64,000 bases of DNA from Ruegeria lacuscaerulensis ITI-1157 (GCA_000161775.1 GG704596.1:1398422-1462421), one strand, 5' to 3'. Numbered from the stretch's first letter, positions 45,264-54,097 are shown. Program-made: numbers and translations. Notes: generated by a model from the letters alone, not told the origin.

Positions 45264-46286
45264 CTAGGGTTTTTTGGTGCCGGGGCCAGACACTTGTGCC
45301 TGTACCGCCGTCACGGCGATCATGTGCAGCACGTCTTCGGCCGAACAGCCCCGAGACAGGTCGTTGGCCGGTTTGGCCAATCCCTGCAACACAGGGCCAA
45401 TGGCTTCGGCGCCACCAATGCGCTGGGCGATCTTGTAGCCCAGGTTGCCCGCATTGAGGCTGGGAAAGACGAATACGTTGGCCCGGCCCTGCAACGGGGA
45501 ATTGGCGGCTTTCTGGGCCGCCACTTCCGGGACGAACGCCGCGTCGAACTGCAACTCGCCGTCGATCAGCAGATCCGGATCGGCCGCCTTTGCGATCCGG
45601 GTCGCCTCGACGACCTTGGACACTTTCGGATGGTTGGCACTTCCCGAGGTCGAGAAGGACAGCATCGCAACGCGCGGAGTTTTGTTGGTCAGCGCTTTGT
45701 AGGACGCGGCAGAGGCGCGGGCGATTTCCGCCATCTCTTGCGCGCTCGGATCGACGACCATGCCGCAATCGGCGAACAGGTGAGCGCCTTTGAAATCATG
45801 GTGTTCTCGGCAATACAGCATCAGAAAGAAGCTCGAGACCATTGCTGCCTCCGGGGCCTTTCCGATGATCTGCAGCGCCGTGCGGACCGTGTCGGATGTG
45901 GTCTCGACGGCGCCCCCCACCGTGCCGTCGGCAATCCCCAGTCGGACCAGCATCGCGGCAAAGACAAGTCGGTTGCGGACCTGTTCCTGTGCGGCTTCTT
46001 TAGTCATGCCCTTGTGACGGCGCAGGGCCCAAAGGGCCTCGGCGAACGGCTCGGAGAGGTCCGAGTCGGCAGGGTCGTGGATTTCGATCCCGTCTGTTTG
46101 CGCACCGCCCAAATCGGACAAAAGCGTGCCGATCCGTTCCCGGTCGCCAACCAGAATGATCCGTGCGACCCGCTCGGCACGGGCCCTGAGAGCGCCTTCC
46201 AAGACGCGCGGATCATCGCCCTCGGCCAGGGCGATGATCTTGTCGGAACAGCTTGCCGCTCCGAGAATGGCGCGCAGGGGCTTCAC
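45264..46286 (-). CDS. pta: Phosphate acetyltransferase (Pta)
   Basis: A 340-residue single-domain Pta that turns acetyl phosphate into acetyl-CoA. It carries the family stretch PSLNAGNLGYKIAQRIGGAEAIGPVLQG. It is shorter than E. coli Pta (714), as is normal for the PtaA type found next to xsc. It starts four bases after the xsc stop, and with Xsc it channels the carbon of sulfoacetaldehyde into central metabolism. Confidence 0.93.
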   Translation of the reverse strand: MKPLRAILGAASCSDKIIALAEGDDPRVLEGALRARAERVARIILVGDRERIGTLLSDLGGAQTDGIEIHDPADSDLSEPFAEALWALRRHKGMTKEAAQEQVRNRLVFAAMLVRLGIADGTVGGAVETTSDTVRTALQIIGKAPEAAMVSSFFLMLYCREHHDFKGAHLFADCGMVVDPSAQEMAEIARASAASYKALTNKTPRVAMLSFSTSGSANHPKVSKVVEATRIAKAADPDLLIDGELQFDAAFVPEVAAQKAANSPLQGRANVFVFPSLNAGNLGYKIAQRIGGAEAIGPVLQGLAKPANDLSRGCSAEDVLHMIAVTAVQAQVSGPGTKKP

Positions 46287-46290
46287 CGGT

Positions 46291-48069
46291 TCAGGCTCCG
46301 CGTTGCGGTCTCATGTCAGCGGCGCTGATACCGGCCACGGCGACGGGTTTCTTCATCGCGTCGCGGCGGAACGGTTCGCCCAGTTCCTGGTTGATCAGGG
46401 CTTCGATCAGGGTGGTGATGCCGTTCTTCTGATCCTCGATCGCCTGCGCCAGGGCCGCGGTCAGCTCGTCCATGGTGCGGGCCACCACACCTTTCAGGCC
46501 GCAAGCCTTCGCGATGCCGGCATAGGACACGTCGGTATCCAGCTCGGTGCCCACGAAATTGTCGTCGAACCACAGGGTCGAGTTGCGCTTTTCCGCGCCC
46601 CACTGATAATTGCGGAACACGATTTGGGTGATGGCGGGCCATTCTTCGCGGCCGATGGCGGTCAGCTCGTTCACCGCGATGCCGAATGCGCCGTCGCCGG
46701 CGAAACCCACGACCGGCACGTCCGGGCAACCGATCTTGGCGCCGACGATGGCCGGCAGGCCATAGCCACAGGGGCCGAACAGGCCCGGCGCCAGGTATTT
46801 GCGGCCCGCTTCGAAAGACGGATAGGCGTTGCCGATGGCGCAGTTGTTGCCGATATCCGAGCTGATGATCGCCTCTTTCGGCAGGGCGGCCTGAATGGCG
46901 CGCCAGGCCATGCGGGGGCTCATCCAGTCGGGTTTGTCTGCACGGGCGCGCTGGTTCCAGGTGGTGCCCGGATCGTCTTCCTCGTGGTCCATGCTGCTGA
47001 GTTGCTGGGCCCAGCGCGATTTCTTTTCGGCGATTTTCGCCTTGCGTTCTTCGCGGCCTTCGTCGCCCGCGGTGTCGCTCAGTTGGCTCAGGATGCCGTT
47101 TGCCACCTTGGCCGCGTCACCCACGATGCCCACGCTGACCTTCTTGGTCAGGCCGATCCGGTCGGGGTTGATGTCGACCTGGATGATCTTGGCGTCGGCG
47201 GGCCAGTATTCCATGCCATAGCCCGGCAGGGTCGAGAACGGGTTCAGCCGGGTGCCGAGGCACAGCACCACGTCGGCCTCCTTGATCAGCTCCATCGCCG
47301 CCTTGGACCCGTTGTAGCCCAGCGGGCCGGCGAACAGAGGGTGGCTGCCGGGGAAGGCATCGTTGTGCTGGTAGCCCACGCAGACCGGCGCATCCAGACG
47401 CTCGGCCAGCGCCTTCGAGGCCTCGATCCCGCCCTTGGACAGCACCACGCCGGCGCCGTTCAGGATCACCGGGTTCTTGGCGTTCGACAGCAGCTCGGCC
47501 GCCTGCGCCACGGCGGTTTCACCGCCAGCGGGGCGCTCGAACTCGACGATGGCGGGCAGTTCGATGTCGATCACCTGCGTCCAGTAGTCACGCGGGATGT
47601 TGATCTGGGCCGGGGCGCTGGCGCGCCGGGCCTTCATGATCACGCGGTTCAGAACCTCGGCCACGCGCGACGGATCGCGGACTTCTTCCTGATAGGCCAC
47701 CATGTCCTCGAACAGTTTCATCTGCTCGACTTCCTGGAAGCCGCCCTGACCGATGGTCTTGTTCGCGGCCTGCGGGGTGACCAGCAGCAGCGGCGTGTGG
47801 TTCCAATAGGCGGTTTTCACGGCAGTGACGAAGTTGGTGATGCCGGGACCGTTCTGCGCGATCATCATCGACATCTTGCCGGTGGCGCGGGTATAGCCAT
47901 CGGCCATCATGCCGGCGCTGCCTTCATGGGCGCAGTCCCAGAACGTGATCCCGGCCTTGGGGAACAGGTCCGAGATCGGCATCATGGCCGAGCCGATGAT
48001 CCCGAACGCATGTTCGATCCCGTGCATCTGAAGGGTTTTTACAAAGGCCTCTTCCGTGGTCATTTTCAT
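46291..48069 (-). CDS. xsc: Sulfoacetaldehyde acetyltransferase Xsc
   Basis: A 592-residue thiamine-diphosphate enzyme. It cleaves sulfoacetaldehyde with phosphate to acetyl phosphate and sulfite, the desulfonation step for taurine, isethionate and related sulfonates. The ThDP motif GDGAFGIAVNEL...NYQWG is intact, and the activating glutamate lies in DCAHEGSAGMMADGY. I chose ATG 48069 (MKMTTEEAF), which matches the family N-terminus. The gap to tauR holds a pair of TauR-box-like sites. Confidence 0.95.
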   Translation of the reverse strand: MKMTTEEAFVKTLQMHGIEHAFGIIGSAMMPISDLFPKAGITFWDCAHEGSAGMMADGYTRATGKMSMMIAQNGPGITNFVTAVKTAYWNHTPLLLVTPQAANKTIGQGGFQEVEQMKLFEDMVAYQEEVRDPSRVAEVLNRVIMKARRASAPAQINIPRDYWTQVIDIELPAIVEFERPAGGETAVAQAAELLSNAKNPVILNGAGVVLSKGGIEASKALAERLDAPVCVGYQHNDAFPGSHPLFAGPLGYNGSKAAMELIKEADVVLCLGTRLNPFSTLPGYGMEYWPADAKIIQVDINPDRIGLTKKVSVGIVGDAAKVANGILSQLSDTAGDEGREERKAKIAEKKSRWAQQLSSMDHEEDDPGTTWNQRARADKPDWMSPRMAWRAIQAALPKEAIISSDIGNNCAIGNAYPSFEAGRKYLAPGLFGPCGYGLPAIVGAKIGCPDVPVVGFAGDGAFGIAVNELTAIGREEWPAITQIVFRNYQWGAEKRNSTLWFDDNFVGTELDTDVSYAGIAKACGLKGVVARTMDELTAALAQAIEDQKNGITTLIEALINQELGEPFRRDAMKKPVAVAGISAADMRPQRGA

Positions 48070-48152
48070 CTGGGCGATCTCCGAACAGGGGTGAAACAGG
48101 CAGCCGTGCTGCCTGGGTTGCCATTGGTTTTGGCGCAATGCAGGTCGCCGGG

Positions 48153-48185
48153 TTAGGGCCAGTCTGGAGATCGGCTTAGGTCCAG
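48153..48185 (-). promoter_or_regulatory. TauR-box pair upstream of xsc
   Basis: On the minus strand, CTGGACCTAA (48176-48185) and CTGGCCCTAA (48153-48162) are direct repeats 23 bases apart. They match the CTGGACYTAA box reported for TauR of Rhodobacter capsulatus. They sit about 85-115 bases before the xsc start, between xsc and tauR, and fit TauR control of the xsc-pta-soe transcript. Confidence 0.7.
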
Positions 48186-48192
48186 AGAGCTG

Positions 48193-49653
48193 TCAGGCCG
48201 CCTGGATGGCCGCTGCGATCTGTGCAATTCCCTCGGGGATGCGATCGGACGAGATCGAGGAGTAGCCCAGCCTGTAGAAGTTGCGCGGACGGTTCGGCCC
48301 GGAAAAGAACGGCGCGCCGGGCTCGATATGGACGCTCTGTTGCTGAAGCTGTCGGGCCAGATCGACCGTGTCCACATGATCGGGCGCCCGCATCCATATC
48401 GACGAACCGCCGAACACCCCGCGCCCGGCCACGGTCAGCCCGCACTGCTCGATGGCCTCTTCCATCGCCTCCCGCCGACGCAGCAGGGTCTTGGACATGC
48501 GACGGATCTGCGCGTCGTAGTGCCCCAGCGACAGGAAATAGGCCGCGGTGCGTTGGATGTGGCCCGGCGGATGCCGGAACACCAGCGACCGAAGGGCGCG
48601 CGCCTCGCGGATGAAGGCCTCGGACCCGACCATGTAGCCCAGACGCAGGCCCGGAAACAACGATTTGGAAAAACTGCCGACATAGATCACGCGACCGTCC
48701 TTGTCCAAGGACTTGAGCGCCGGGGATGGGGCGCCCAGAAAGGCCATTTCGAATTCATAGTCGTCTTCGACGATCATCGCGTTCAGCGCGCGGGCGCGCT
48801 CCAGCAGGTCGTGGCGTCGCGCCACGGGCATGGTCGCCGTGGTGGGGCATTGGTGGCTGGGCGTGGTGTAGATCACGTCTGTGTCATCAGGGATGGCGTC
48901 GGGCGGCAGCCCGTCCTGATCGACGCGCAGCGCGGTCATGGTGGCGTCCGAGCAGCGCAGCAATTCGTGCAGCGCGTAATAGCTGGGGTCTTCGATCGCG
49001 GCCTTGCGCCCATGCCCCAGCAGGATGCGTGAGGTCAGCCACAGCGCGTTCTGCGCGCCCAGCGTGATCAGGATTTCCTCGGGCCGGGCTGCGATGCCAC
49101 GGCGCGGCAGCGTATGGCGGGCGATGAATTCGACCAGCAGTGGGTCGTCCTGATCCACATAGTCGCCGGTCAGGGAATCGAAATCCTTGTGCCCCAGCGC
49201 CCGCACCGCGCAAAGCCGCCAGTTGGCGTGGTCGAACAGGGTGCGGTCGGGCTGACCGTAGATGAACGGATAGCGGTAGTCCCGCCAGTCCTGCGGTTTG
49301 GTCAGAACGTCGCCGTCCGAAAACCGGCGGGCCAGCGCCCTGTCCCAGTCGACGGTCTCGGTGCTGCGCTGGACGGGCGTGTATTTCGGCGGCACCGGAG
49401 CGTTCTCGGACACATAGTAGCCCGATCGCCCCCGGGCCGTCAGATAGTCATTCGCCAGCAGCTCGGTATAGGCCAGCGTCACGGTAATGCGGCTGACGCC
49501 CAGATGGGCAGCCAGCTTGCGCGACGAGGGCAGCTTTTCGCCTACGTGAAACCGCCCCGACAGGATGCCTTCGGCGATCATCTGCTGGATCTGCGCCTGC
49601 AGCGTGCCTTGCCCGTCCGGTTTCAGAAAGAAGGTATCAACCGAAATCCCCAT
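48193..49653 (-). CDS. tauR: MocR/GntR-type regulator TauR
   Basis: A 486-residue regulator with an N-terminal winged helix (about residues 15-85, SSRKLAAHLGVSRITVTLAYTEL) and a C-terminal aminotransferase-like PLP domain. The Schiff-base lysine is in VIYVGSFSKSLFPGLRLGYMV. TauR is the PLP-dependent activator of taurine genes. It precedes xsc on the same strand by 123 bases. A TauR-box pair lies in front of its own start, so self-control is likely. Confidence 0.9.
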   Translation of the reverse strand: MGISVDTFFLKPDGQGTLQAQIQQMIAEGILSGRFHVGEKLPSSRKLAAHLGVSRITVTLAYTELLANDYLTARGRSGYYVSENAPVPPKYTPVQRSTETVDWDRALARRFSDGDVLTKPQDWRDYRYPFIYGQPDRTLFDHANWRLCAVRALGHKDFDSLTGDYVDQDDPLLVEFIARHTLPRRGIAARPEEILITLGAQNALWLTSRILLGHGRKAAIEDPSYYALHELLRCSDATMTALRVDQDGLPPDAIPDDTDVIYTTPSHQCPTTATMPVARRHDLLERARALNAMIVEDDYEFEMAFLGAPSPALKSLDKDGRVIYVGSFSKSLFPGLRLGYMVGSEAFIREARALRSLVFRHPPGHIQRTAAYFLSLGHYDAQIRRMSKTLLRRREAMEEAIEQCGLTVAGRGVFGGSSIWMRAPDHVDTVDLARQLQQQSVHIEPGAPFFSGPNRPRNFYRLGYSSISSDRIPEGIAQIAAAIQAA

Positions 49654-49666
49654 GCCTCGTTATAGA

Positions 49667-49698
49667 TTGGACCTAAGTTGGGGGCAATCTGGACTTAT
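49667..49698 (+). promoter_or_regulatory. TauR-box pair upstream of tauR
   Basis: TTGGACCTAA (49667-49676) and CTGGACTTAT (49689-49698) are direct repeats 22 bases apart on the plus strand, 14-45 bases before the tauR start. They match the known TauR box and are in the opposite orientation to the pair at xsc. Spacing and position close to the start fit autoregulation. Confidence 0.7.
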
Positions 49699-49750
49699 TG
49701 CCGATTGGCAATCTTTTGATGTTGACATGGTTCAGATGAGGAGACTATTA

Positions 49751-49766
49751 AACTAGATAACTAGTT
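49751..49766. promoter_or_regulatory. Candidate ArsR operator
   Basis: AACTAG and CTAGTT flank ATAA in an AT-rich stretch 16 bases before the ArsR-type start codon. The position would let the regulator block its own promoter. The sequence differs from known ArsR operators, so this is symmetry and position only. Confidence 0.4.
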
Positions 49767-49781
49767 ATGTAGAGTGGATGA

Positions 49782-50090
49782 ATGTGGGAAAAAGCGGCCG
49801 CAGGGTTCTCGGCCATGGGTTCCGAAGCCCGTCTGCAGGTGCTCAAGACCCTGGTGCGGGCGGGCAGCGACGGTTTGACCGTCGGAGAAATCCAGAGCCG
49901 GACCGGTATCGCCCCGTCGACCCTGGCCCATCACCTGAGGTTTCTGGCGGCCGGTGGCGTCGTGGAACAGGAAAAGGTGGGGCGCACCACGATCAACCGG
50001 GCGTGTTTTGACGAGTTGAAAAACCTCGCGCAGTTCATTCTCAGCGAATGCTGCGCGGACCAGAAGGGAAGGGCCGCCAACGATGGCTGA
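49782..50090 (+). CDS. ArsR-family transcriptional regulator
   Basis: A 102-residue winged-helix repressor of the ArsR/SmtB type: FSAMGSEARLQVLKTLVRAG, GEIQSRTGIAPSTLAHHLRFL as recognition region, and VVEQEKVGRTTINRACF. A Cys-Cys pair near the C-terminus (SECCADQ) could bind a metal or arsenite. It overlaps the permease gene by eight bases. The effector is therefore likely to be the exported ion. Confidence 0.88.
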   Translation: MWEKAAAGFSAMGSEARLQVLKTLVRAGSDGLTVGEIQSRTGIAPSTLAHHLRFLAAGGVVEQEKVGRTTINRACFDELKNLAQFILSECCADQKGRAANDG

Positions 50091-51114
50091 CTTGACGCAA
50101 ACCCCCAAGGTGGTGGGCAGGAGCCTGACCGAATATGTGAAAACCCCGTGGGCGCTGATCGTGGCGATCCTGGCCTTGGTTGCCGTGCTGGACCCGGGCA
50201 ATTGGGTCAACGTGGTCAGCTTTGCGGGCAAGGCGCTGGCGCATACTGGGCAGTATATCCTGTTCGCGGTGCTGCTGCTGTCGTATCTCAAGGCGACGGG
50301 GGCGGAAACGATGGTGGCCCGCGCCTTCGAGGGGCGTGAAACCCGGATGATCTTTCTGGCCGCCCTGTTCGGCGGGCTGGCGCCGTTCTGTTCCTGCGAG
50401 GTGATCCCCTTCATCGCAGGGCTTCTGGCGCTGGGCGCGCCCTTGTCGGCGGTGATGGCCTTCTGGCTCAGCTCGCCTCTGATCGACCCGCCGACCCTGC
50501 TGATCACCGCCGGTGCGCTGGGTTGGCCTTTTGCCATCGGCAAGGCCGTGGCGGCCGTGGCCCTGGGCCTGTTCGGAGGCTTCGCCGTGCGCTTTGCGAT
50601 GCGCCGGGGGGCGTTCGCCCGGCCGCTGCGCCGCTACGAGCCCGCAGGGTGCTGCGGCTGCAGACCCAAGCAGGACGAAAAGCCCGTGTGGAAGTTCTGG
50701 CAAGTGCCCGAGCGCCGCGCCCGGTTCCGGGCCGAGTTCGTGCAGAATGCCCTGTTCCTTCTGAAATGGATGGCCTTTGCCTATGTGCTCGAGGCGCTGC
50801 TGGTCAGCTATGTTCCGGCGGACCTGATCGCGCGCGCGGTCGGGGGCGAGGGCGTGGTTCCGATCGTGATCGCGGCTTTCGTGGGCATGCCGGCCTATCT
50901 GAACTCGTATGTCGCGCCGCCGCTGCTGGCCGGGCTGATGGATCAAGGGATGAGCGCAGGCGCGGCCATGTCGTTCATGATCGCGGGGGCCGTCAGCTCG
51001 ATCCCGGCCATGGCGGCGGTCTGGTCGCTGGTCAAGCCGCGTGTTTTCGCGGCCTATCTGGGCCTTGGCATCAGCGGCGCAATCGCGGCCGGCATCCTGT
51101 TCCAGATGATGTGA
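50083..51114 (+). CDS. Permease of the ArsP/SO_0444 (DUF318) type
   Basis: A 343-residue permease with about eight helices. It has the two conserved segments FGGLAPFCSCEVIPFIAGLLALGAP and GMPAYLNSYVAPPLLAGLMDQG, plus a cysteine-rich cytoplasmic loop (GCCGCRPKQ). Members export organoarsenicals, copper or zinc. Overlapping an ArsR-type regulator makes metal or metalloid efflux likely; the exact ion is not known. Confidence 0.87.
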   Translation: MADLTQTPKVVGRSLTEYVKTPWALIVAILALVAVLDPGNWVNVVSFAGKALAHTGQYILFAVLLLSYLKATGAETMVARAFEGRETRMIFLAALFGGLAPFCSCEVIPFIAGLLALGAPLSAVMAFWLSSPLIDPPTLLITAGALGWPFAIGKAVAAVALGLFGGFAVRFAMRRGAFARPLRRYEPAGCCGCRPKQDEKPVWKFWQVPERRARFRAEFVQNALFLLKWMAFAYVLEALLVSYVPADLIARAVGGEGVVPIVIAAFVGMPAYLNSYVAPPLLAGLMDQGMSAGAAMSFMIAGAVSSIPAMAAVWSLVKPRVFAAYLGLGISGAIAAGILFQMM

Positions 51115-51162
51115 AACACATGCCACCCGGCGATTGTACGGGTGGCATGCCCCGCTGGCGGA

Positions 51163-51552
51163 TCAGCTGCCCGCGCAATATTTCGGCAGCTTGAACCGGT
51201 AACGCGGTTCGCCGGTATCGACGTAGACGCGCTTTTCGATGCAGGCGGTCGTGCCGACGGTCTGAGCGATCGGGGCCTCGGTCGCCGTGATCGAGGCGGC
51301 AGACCCATCCGGCAGGCGCACCGAAGCAATCACCCCGTTCTTCAGGTTCCCGTTGATCGGTGTGGCCGACAGGACCGGCACGGTCAGGAAGGCCTCGTGT
51401 TCATGCCTGCCGTCACCGTTCAGCAACAGCAAGGCCGCCGCCACTCCGATGACGCCGACGCCGCCAAGAATGACCAGCCCCTTGGTTTTCATGAAAGCGT
51501 AGATCGAAACCGCGCGATGCGGCCCAACGACTTTGGACAGTATGTTCAGCAT
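51163..51552 (-). CDS. Membrane-anchored hypothetical protein
   Basis: A 129-residue protein with one membrane helix (KTKGLVILGGVGVIGVAAALLLL, about residues 22-44) and a small soluble C-terminal domain containing two cysteines (TTACIEK and KYCAGS). I do not recognise a family. ATG 51552 follows GGAACGGAT; an internal ATG at 51492 has no ribosome site. The region faces outward if the helix is a signal anchor. Confidence 0.65.
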   Translation of the reverse strand: MLNILSKVVGPHRAVSIYAFMKTKGLVILGGVGVIGVAAALLLLNGDGRHEHEAFLTVPVLSATPINGNLKNGVIASVRLPDGSAASITATEAPIAQTVGTTACIEKRVYVDTGEPRYRFKLPKYCAGS

Positions 51553-51606
51553 GATCCGTTCCGATGAAAAAGGCCCCGTACCTGCGCGGTCGGGGCCCAA
51601 GCCAGC

Positions 51607-52362
51607 TTAACTGCGAAGATCGTCCTCTTCGTCTTCTTCGGCGCCCCCTTTGGGCAGGTTGAAGAAGCTGTCGGCATCGACGATCGGCTCGGCGTCTTTC
51701 TCGTCGTCATCGGACAGCGAGAAGGTTTCCAGCCCCTCGATCGCCGTGGGGATCTTGGGCGCGGCGTCCATTTCCAGCGACTGTTCGGTCGAGACCAGCT
51801 TGCGGCGCTCGTCATCGCTCATCACGCCGCCTTCGGCAGCCTTCTTGGCGGCGGCCTTCTGAACGGCGGCATCCAGTTCGGACTGTTTGCACAGGCCCAG
51901 TGCCACCGGATCGATCGGCTGCATGTTGGCGATGTTCCAGTGGGTGCGCTCGCGGATCGACTGGATCGTGGGCTTGGTGGTGCCGACCAGCTTGGCGATC
52001 TGACCGTCGGAAAGCTCGGGGTGGAACTTGACCAGCCACAGGATCGCGTTGGGCCGGTCCTGACGCTTGGACAGCGGGGTATAGCGCGGGCCGCGGCGTT
52101 TTTCCTCGCCGGCGGCGGCAGGGTTGAACTTCAGCTTCAGCTTGTGCAGCGGATCCTTCTCGGCCTTGTCGATCTCTTCCTGGGTCAGCTGGTTGTTGGC
52201 GATCGGGTCGAACCCTTTGACGCCCACGGCCACGTCGCCATCGGCAATGCCCTGAATTTCCAGCTCGTGCATGCCCACGAAATCCGCGATCTGCTTGAAG
52301 CTGATCGTGGTATTGTCCACCAGCCAAACGGCGGTCGCCTTTGCCATCAACGGTTTTGCCAT
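51607..52362 (-). CDS. trcR: TrcR/DUF1013 cell-cycle regulator
   Basis: A 251-residue protein of the DUF1013 family, present in nearly all alphaproteobacteria and known as TrcR. It has the N-terminal MAKATAVWLVDNTTISFKQIADFVGMHELEIQGIADG, a helix-turn-helix-like SDGQIAKLVGTTKPTIQSIR and an acidic C-terminal tail (EEDEEDDLRS). It is thought to link to the CtrA/GcrA cell-cycle network; its exact action is not established. Confidence 0.87.
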   Translation of the reverse strand: MAKPLMAKATAVWLVDNTTISFKQIADFVGMHELEIQGIADGDVAVGVKGFDPIANNQLTQEEIDKAEKDPLHKLKLKFNPAAAGEEKRRGPRYTPLSKRQDRPNAILWLVKFHPELSDGQIAKLVGTTKPTIQSIRERTHWNIANMQPIDPVALGLCKQSELDAAVQKAAAKKAAEGGVMSDDERRKLVSTEQSLEMDAAPKIPTAIEGLETFSLSDDDEKDAEPIVDADSFFNLPKGGAEEDEEDDLRS

Positions 52363-52492
52363 CAGCCCGTCTCCTTTGAATACATCTGTCCCGTCGCCGG
52401 AATTCGGCGGCCCCGAGATCTTGGGGCAGGTTTCCGTTGTCGGGGAACTTGGGGCGTATATAGTCTCGCGAAAGCCAGAAGGGAAGAGGCGA

Positions 52493-53134
52493 ATGCGTCG
52501 GGCGGTTTTGGGGTTGATTGTGTGGATCTGCGGCGCCGGGGCTGCGCTGGCCGATGGCGAAAAGCCGGGCGCGTTCGACTATTACGTGTTGTCGCTCAGT
52601 TGGTCGCCCAACTGGTGCGCCCGCGAGGGCGACGCGCGCCGATCGGATCAATGCGATGCCCGCCATGATCACGGCTGGATTCTGCACGGGTTGTGGCCGC
52701 AGTATCATCGGGGCTGGCCCTCTTACTGCCCGACCCCCAAGGCACCGCCCTCCCGCGGCATGACCCGGCAAATGCAAGATATTCAGGGAAGTTCCGGCCT
52801 GGCCTGGCACCAATGGAAGAAACATGGCACCTGTTCGGGCCTGTCTGCAGCGGATTATTTTGCGCTGTCTCGGCAGGCGTATGAAAGGATTGCCCGACCG
52901 CCGGTGTTCCGCAAGCTGGGCAAGACGGTGAAGCTGCCGGCGCGCGTGGTCGAGGACGCCTTCATCCAGGCCAATCCCGGGCTGGAGCCTGACATGATCA
53001 CGGTCACCTGCCGCGACGGGTACATCGAAGAGGTGCGCATCTGCCTGTCACGGGATCTGGACCCGGTTCCCTGCGGACAGGACGTGATCCGGGACTGCGC
53101 CGCGTCGGACGCAGTGTTCGATCCGATTCGCTAG
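52493..53134 (+). CDS. Ribonuclease T2 family protein
   Basis: A 213-residue secreted RNase with a signal peptide (cleaved after GAALA, residue 20). Both catalytic blocks are present: GWILHGLWPQ with H65 and WHQWKKHGTCSG with H106, K110 and H111. Disulfide cysteines are plausible at residues 42, 54, 79 and 114. It probably degrades RNA outside the cytoplasm, for nutrients. The ATG at 52493 follows GGGAAGAGGC. Confidence 0.92.
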   Translation: MRRAVLGLIVWICGAGAALADGEKPGAFDYYVLSLSWSPNWCAREGDARRSDQCDARHDHGWILHGLWPQYHRGWPSYCPTPKAPPSRGMTRQMQDIQGSSGLAWHQWKKHGTCSGLSAADYFALSRQAYERIARPPVFRKLGKTVKLPARVVEDAFIQANPGLEPDMITVTCRDGYIEEVRICLSRDLDPVPCGQDVIRDCAASDAVFDPIR

Positions 53135-53514
53135 AGCGTCTTGTTCTGGCAGTCCCGTGCATAGTCCAGCGCCTTGGCGGTGCCGTTCAGGCCGATCGCC
53201 AGAACCTGCTGGCCCGCCGGGTTATACACCGTCAACGTCTTGTTCCGGGCGATGGCATTGACGAAGTCCGGGTCGGTGAAGAACACGGTCGCGCCCGGCA
53301 CCCGATCCTGCTCGAACCCGATGGCGGCGGCGTCAAAGCTCTTGCCGTCCAGCTCGAACCTGATCGGATAGGATTTGCCGGGCTCGATGTCGCCCCAACC
53401 CTTGTGGAAAACGGTGAAATAGCCCCGATTGTCCAGCGCGTCATAGCCCAGCCGCACCACGGATAGATCCTGCTGGGTTTTGCCAGCGGAGAGTGTCGCG
53501 CTATGTGCGAGCAT
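53131..53514 (-). CDS. Periplasmic-type protein, probably 5' truncated
   Basis: A 127-residue frame starting at ATG 53514. The body (VRLGYDALDNRGYFTVFHKGW and PGKSYPIRFELDGKSF) resembles a secreted beta-rich hypothetical protein family of Rhodobacteraceae whose members normally begin with a signal peptide and a longer N-terminus. Here the frame closes with a stop about 20 bases upstream of the ATG, and the neighbouring VOC gene differs in composition. I infer that the 5' end was lost when that segment was acquired. It may be a pseudogene. Confidence 0.5.
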   Translation of the reverse strand: MLAHSATLSAGKTQQDLSVVRLGYDALDNRGYFTVFHKGWGDIEPGKSYPIRFELDGKSFDAAAIGFEQDRVPGATVFFTDPDFVNAIARNKTLTVYNPAGQQVLAIGLNGTAKALDYARDCQNKTL

Positions 53515-53599
53515 CAAACCGGCTCTGGCTTTTCAAGCCGGCGCTTGTAATTCGGATGCCGCTAAATACCTTCCGCCCCACAGACCAAGGAGCTAAACA

Positions 53600-54097
53600 A
53601 TGCCTCAACATCCAAGAACGTTCTCTCACATCGGTTTGTCCGTTCCAAACGTTGACGAAGCCGTGAAGTTCTATTCCGAAGTCATGGGTTTCTACGTGAT
53701 CATGCCGCCAACCGACGTGGTCGAGGATGACACGGACATTGGCGTGATGTGCACTGACGTTTTTGGCCCGAACTGGAAAAAACTGCGTATCGCGCATCTT
53801 GCAACCGCCGACCGGATTGGCTTCGAGCTTTTTGAGTTTGACGGGAACCACGCGCCGGACAACAATATCGACTTTCGCAAGCATGGTACGTTCCATTTCT
53901 GCGTTCAGGATCCTGACGTCGAAGGCTTGGTGGAAAAAATCGTGGCGGCCGGCGGAAAACAACGCATGCCTATCCGATACTACTACCCCGGCGAGAAACC
54001 CTACCGCATGGTTTATGTCGAAGATCCCTTTGGCATCGTCTTCGAGATCTACAGCCATTCTTACGAATTGACCTACTCGTCGGGTGCCTACACCTGA
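53600..54097 (+). CDS. VOC-superfamily (glyoxalase-like) protein
   Basis: A 165-residue member of the vicinal-oxygen-chelate superfamily, with FSHIGLSVPNVDEAVKFYSEVMGFYV at the start and YRMVYVEDPFGIVFEIYSHSYEL near the end. It could be a lyase, dioxygenase or resistance protein; I cannot tell. AAGGAG stands seven bases before the ATG. Third-base composition is distinctly lower in GC than that of the neighbours, which suggests recent transfer. Confidence 0.85.
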   Translation: MPQHPRTFSHIGLSVPNVDEAVKFYSEVMGFYVIMPPTDVVEDDTDIGVMCTDVFGPNWKKLRIAHLATADRIGFELFEFDGNHAPDNNIDFRKHGTFHFCVQDPDVEGLVEKIVAAGGKQRMPIRYYYPGEKPYRMVYVEDPFGIVFEIYSHSYELTYSSGAYT

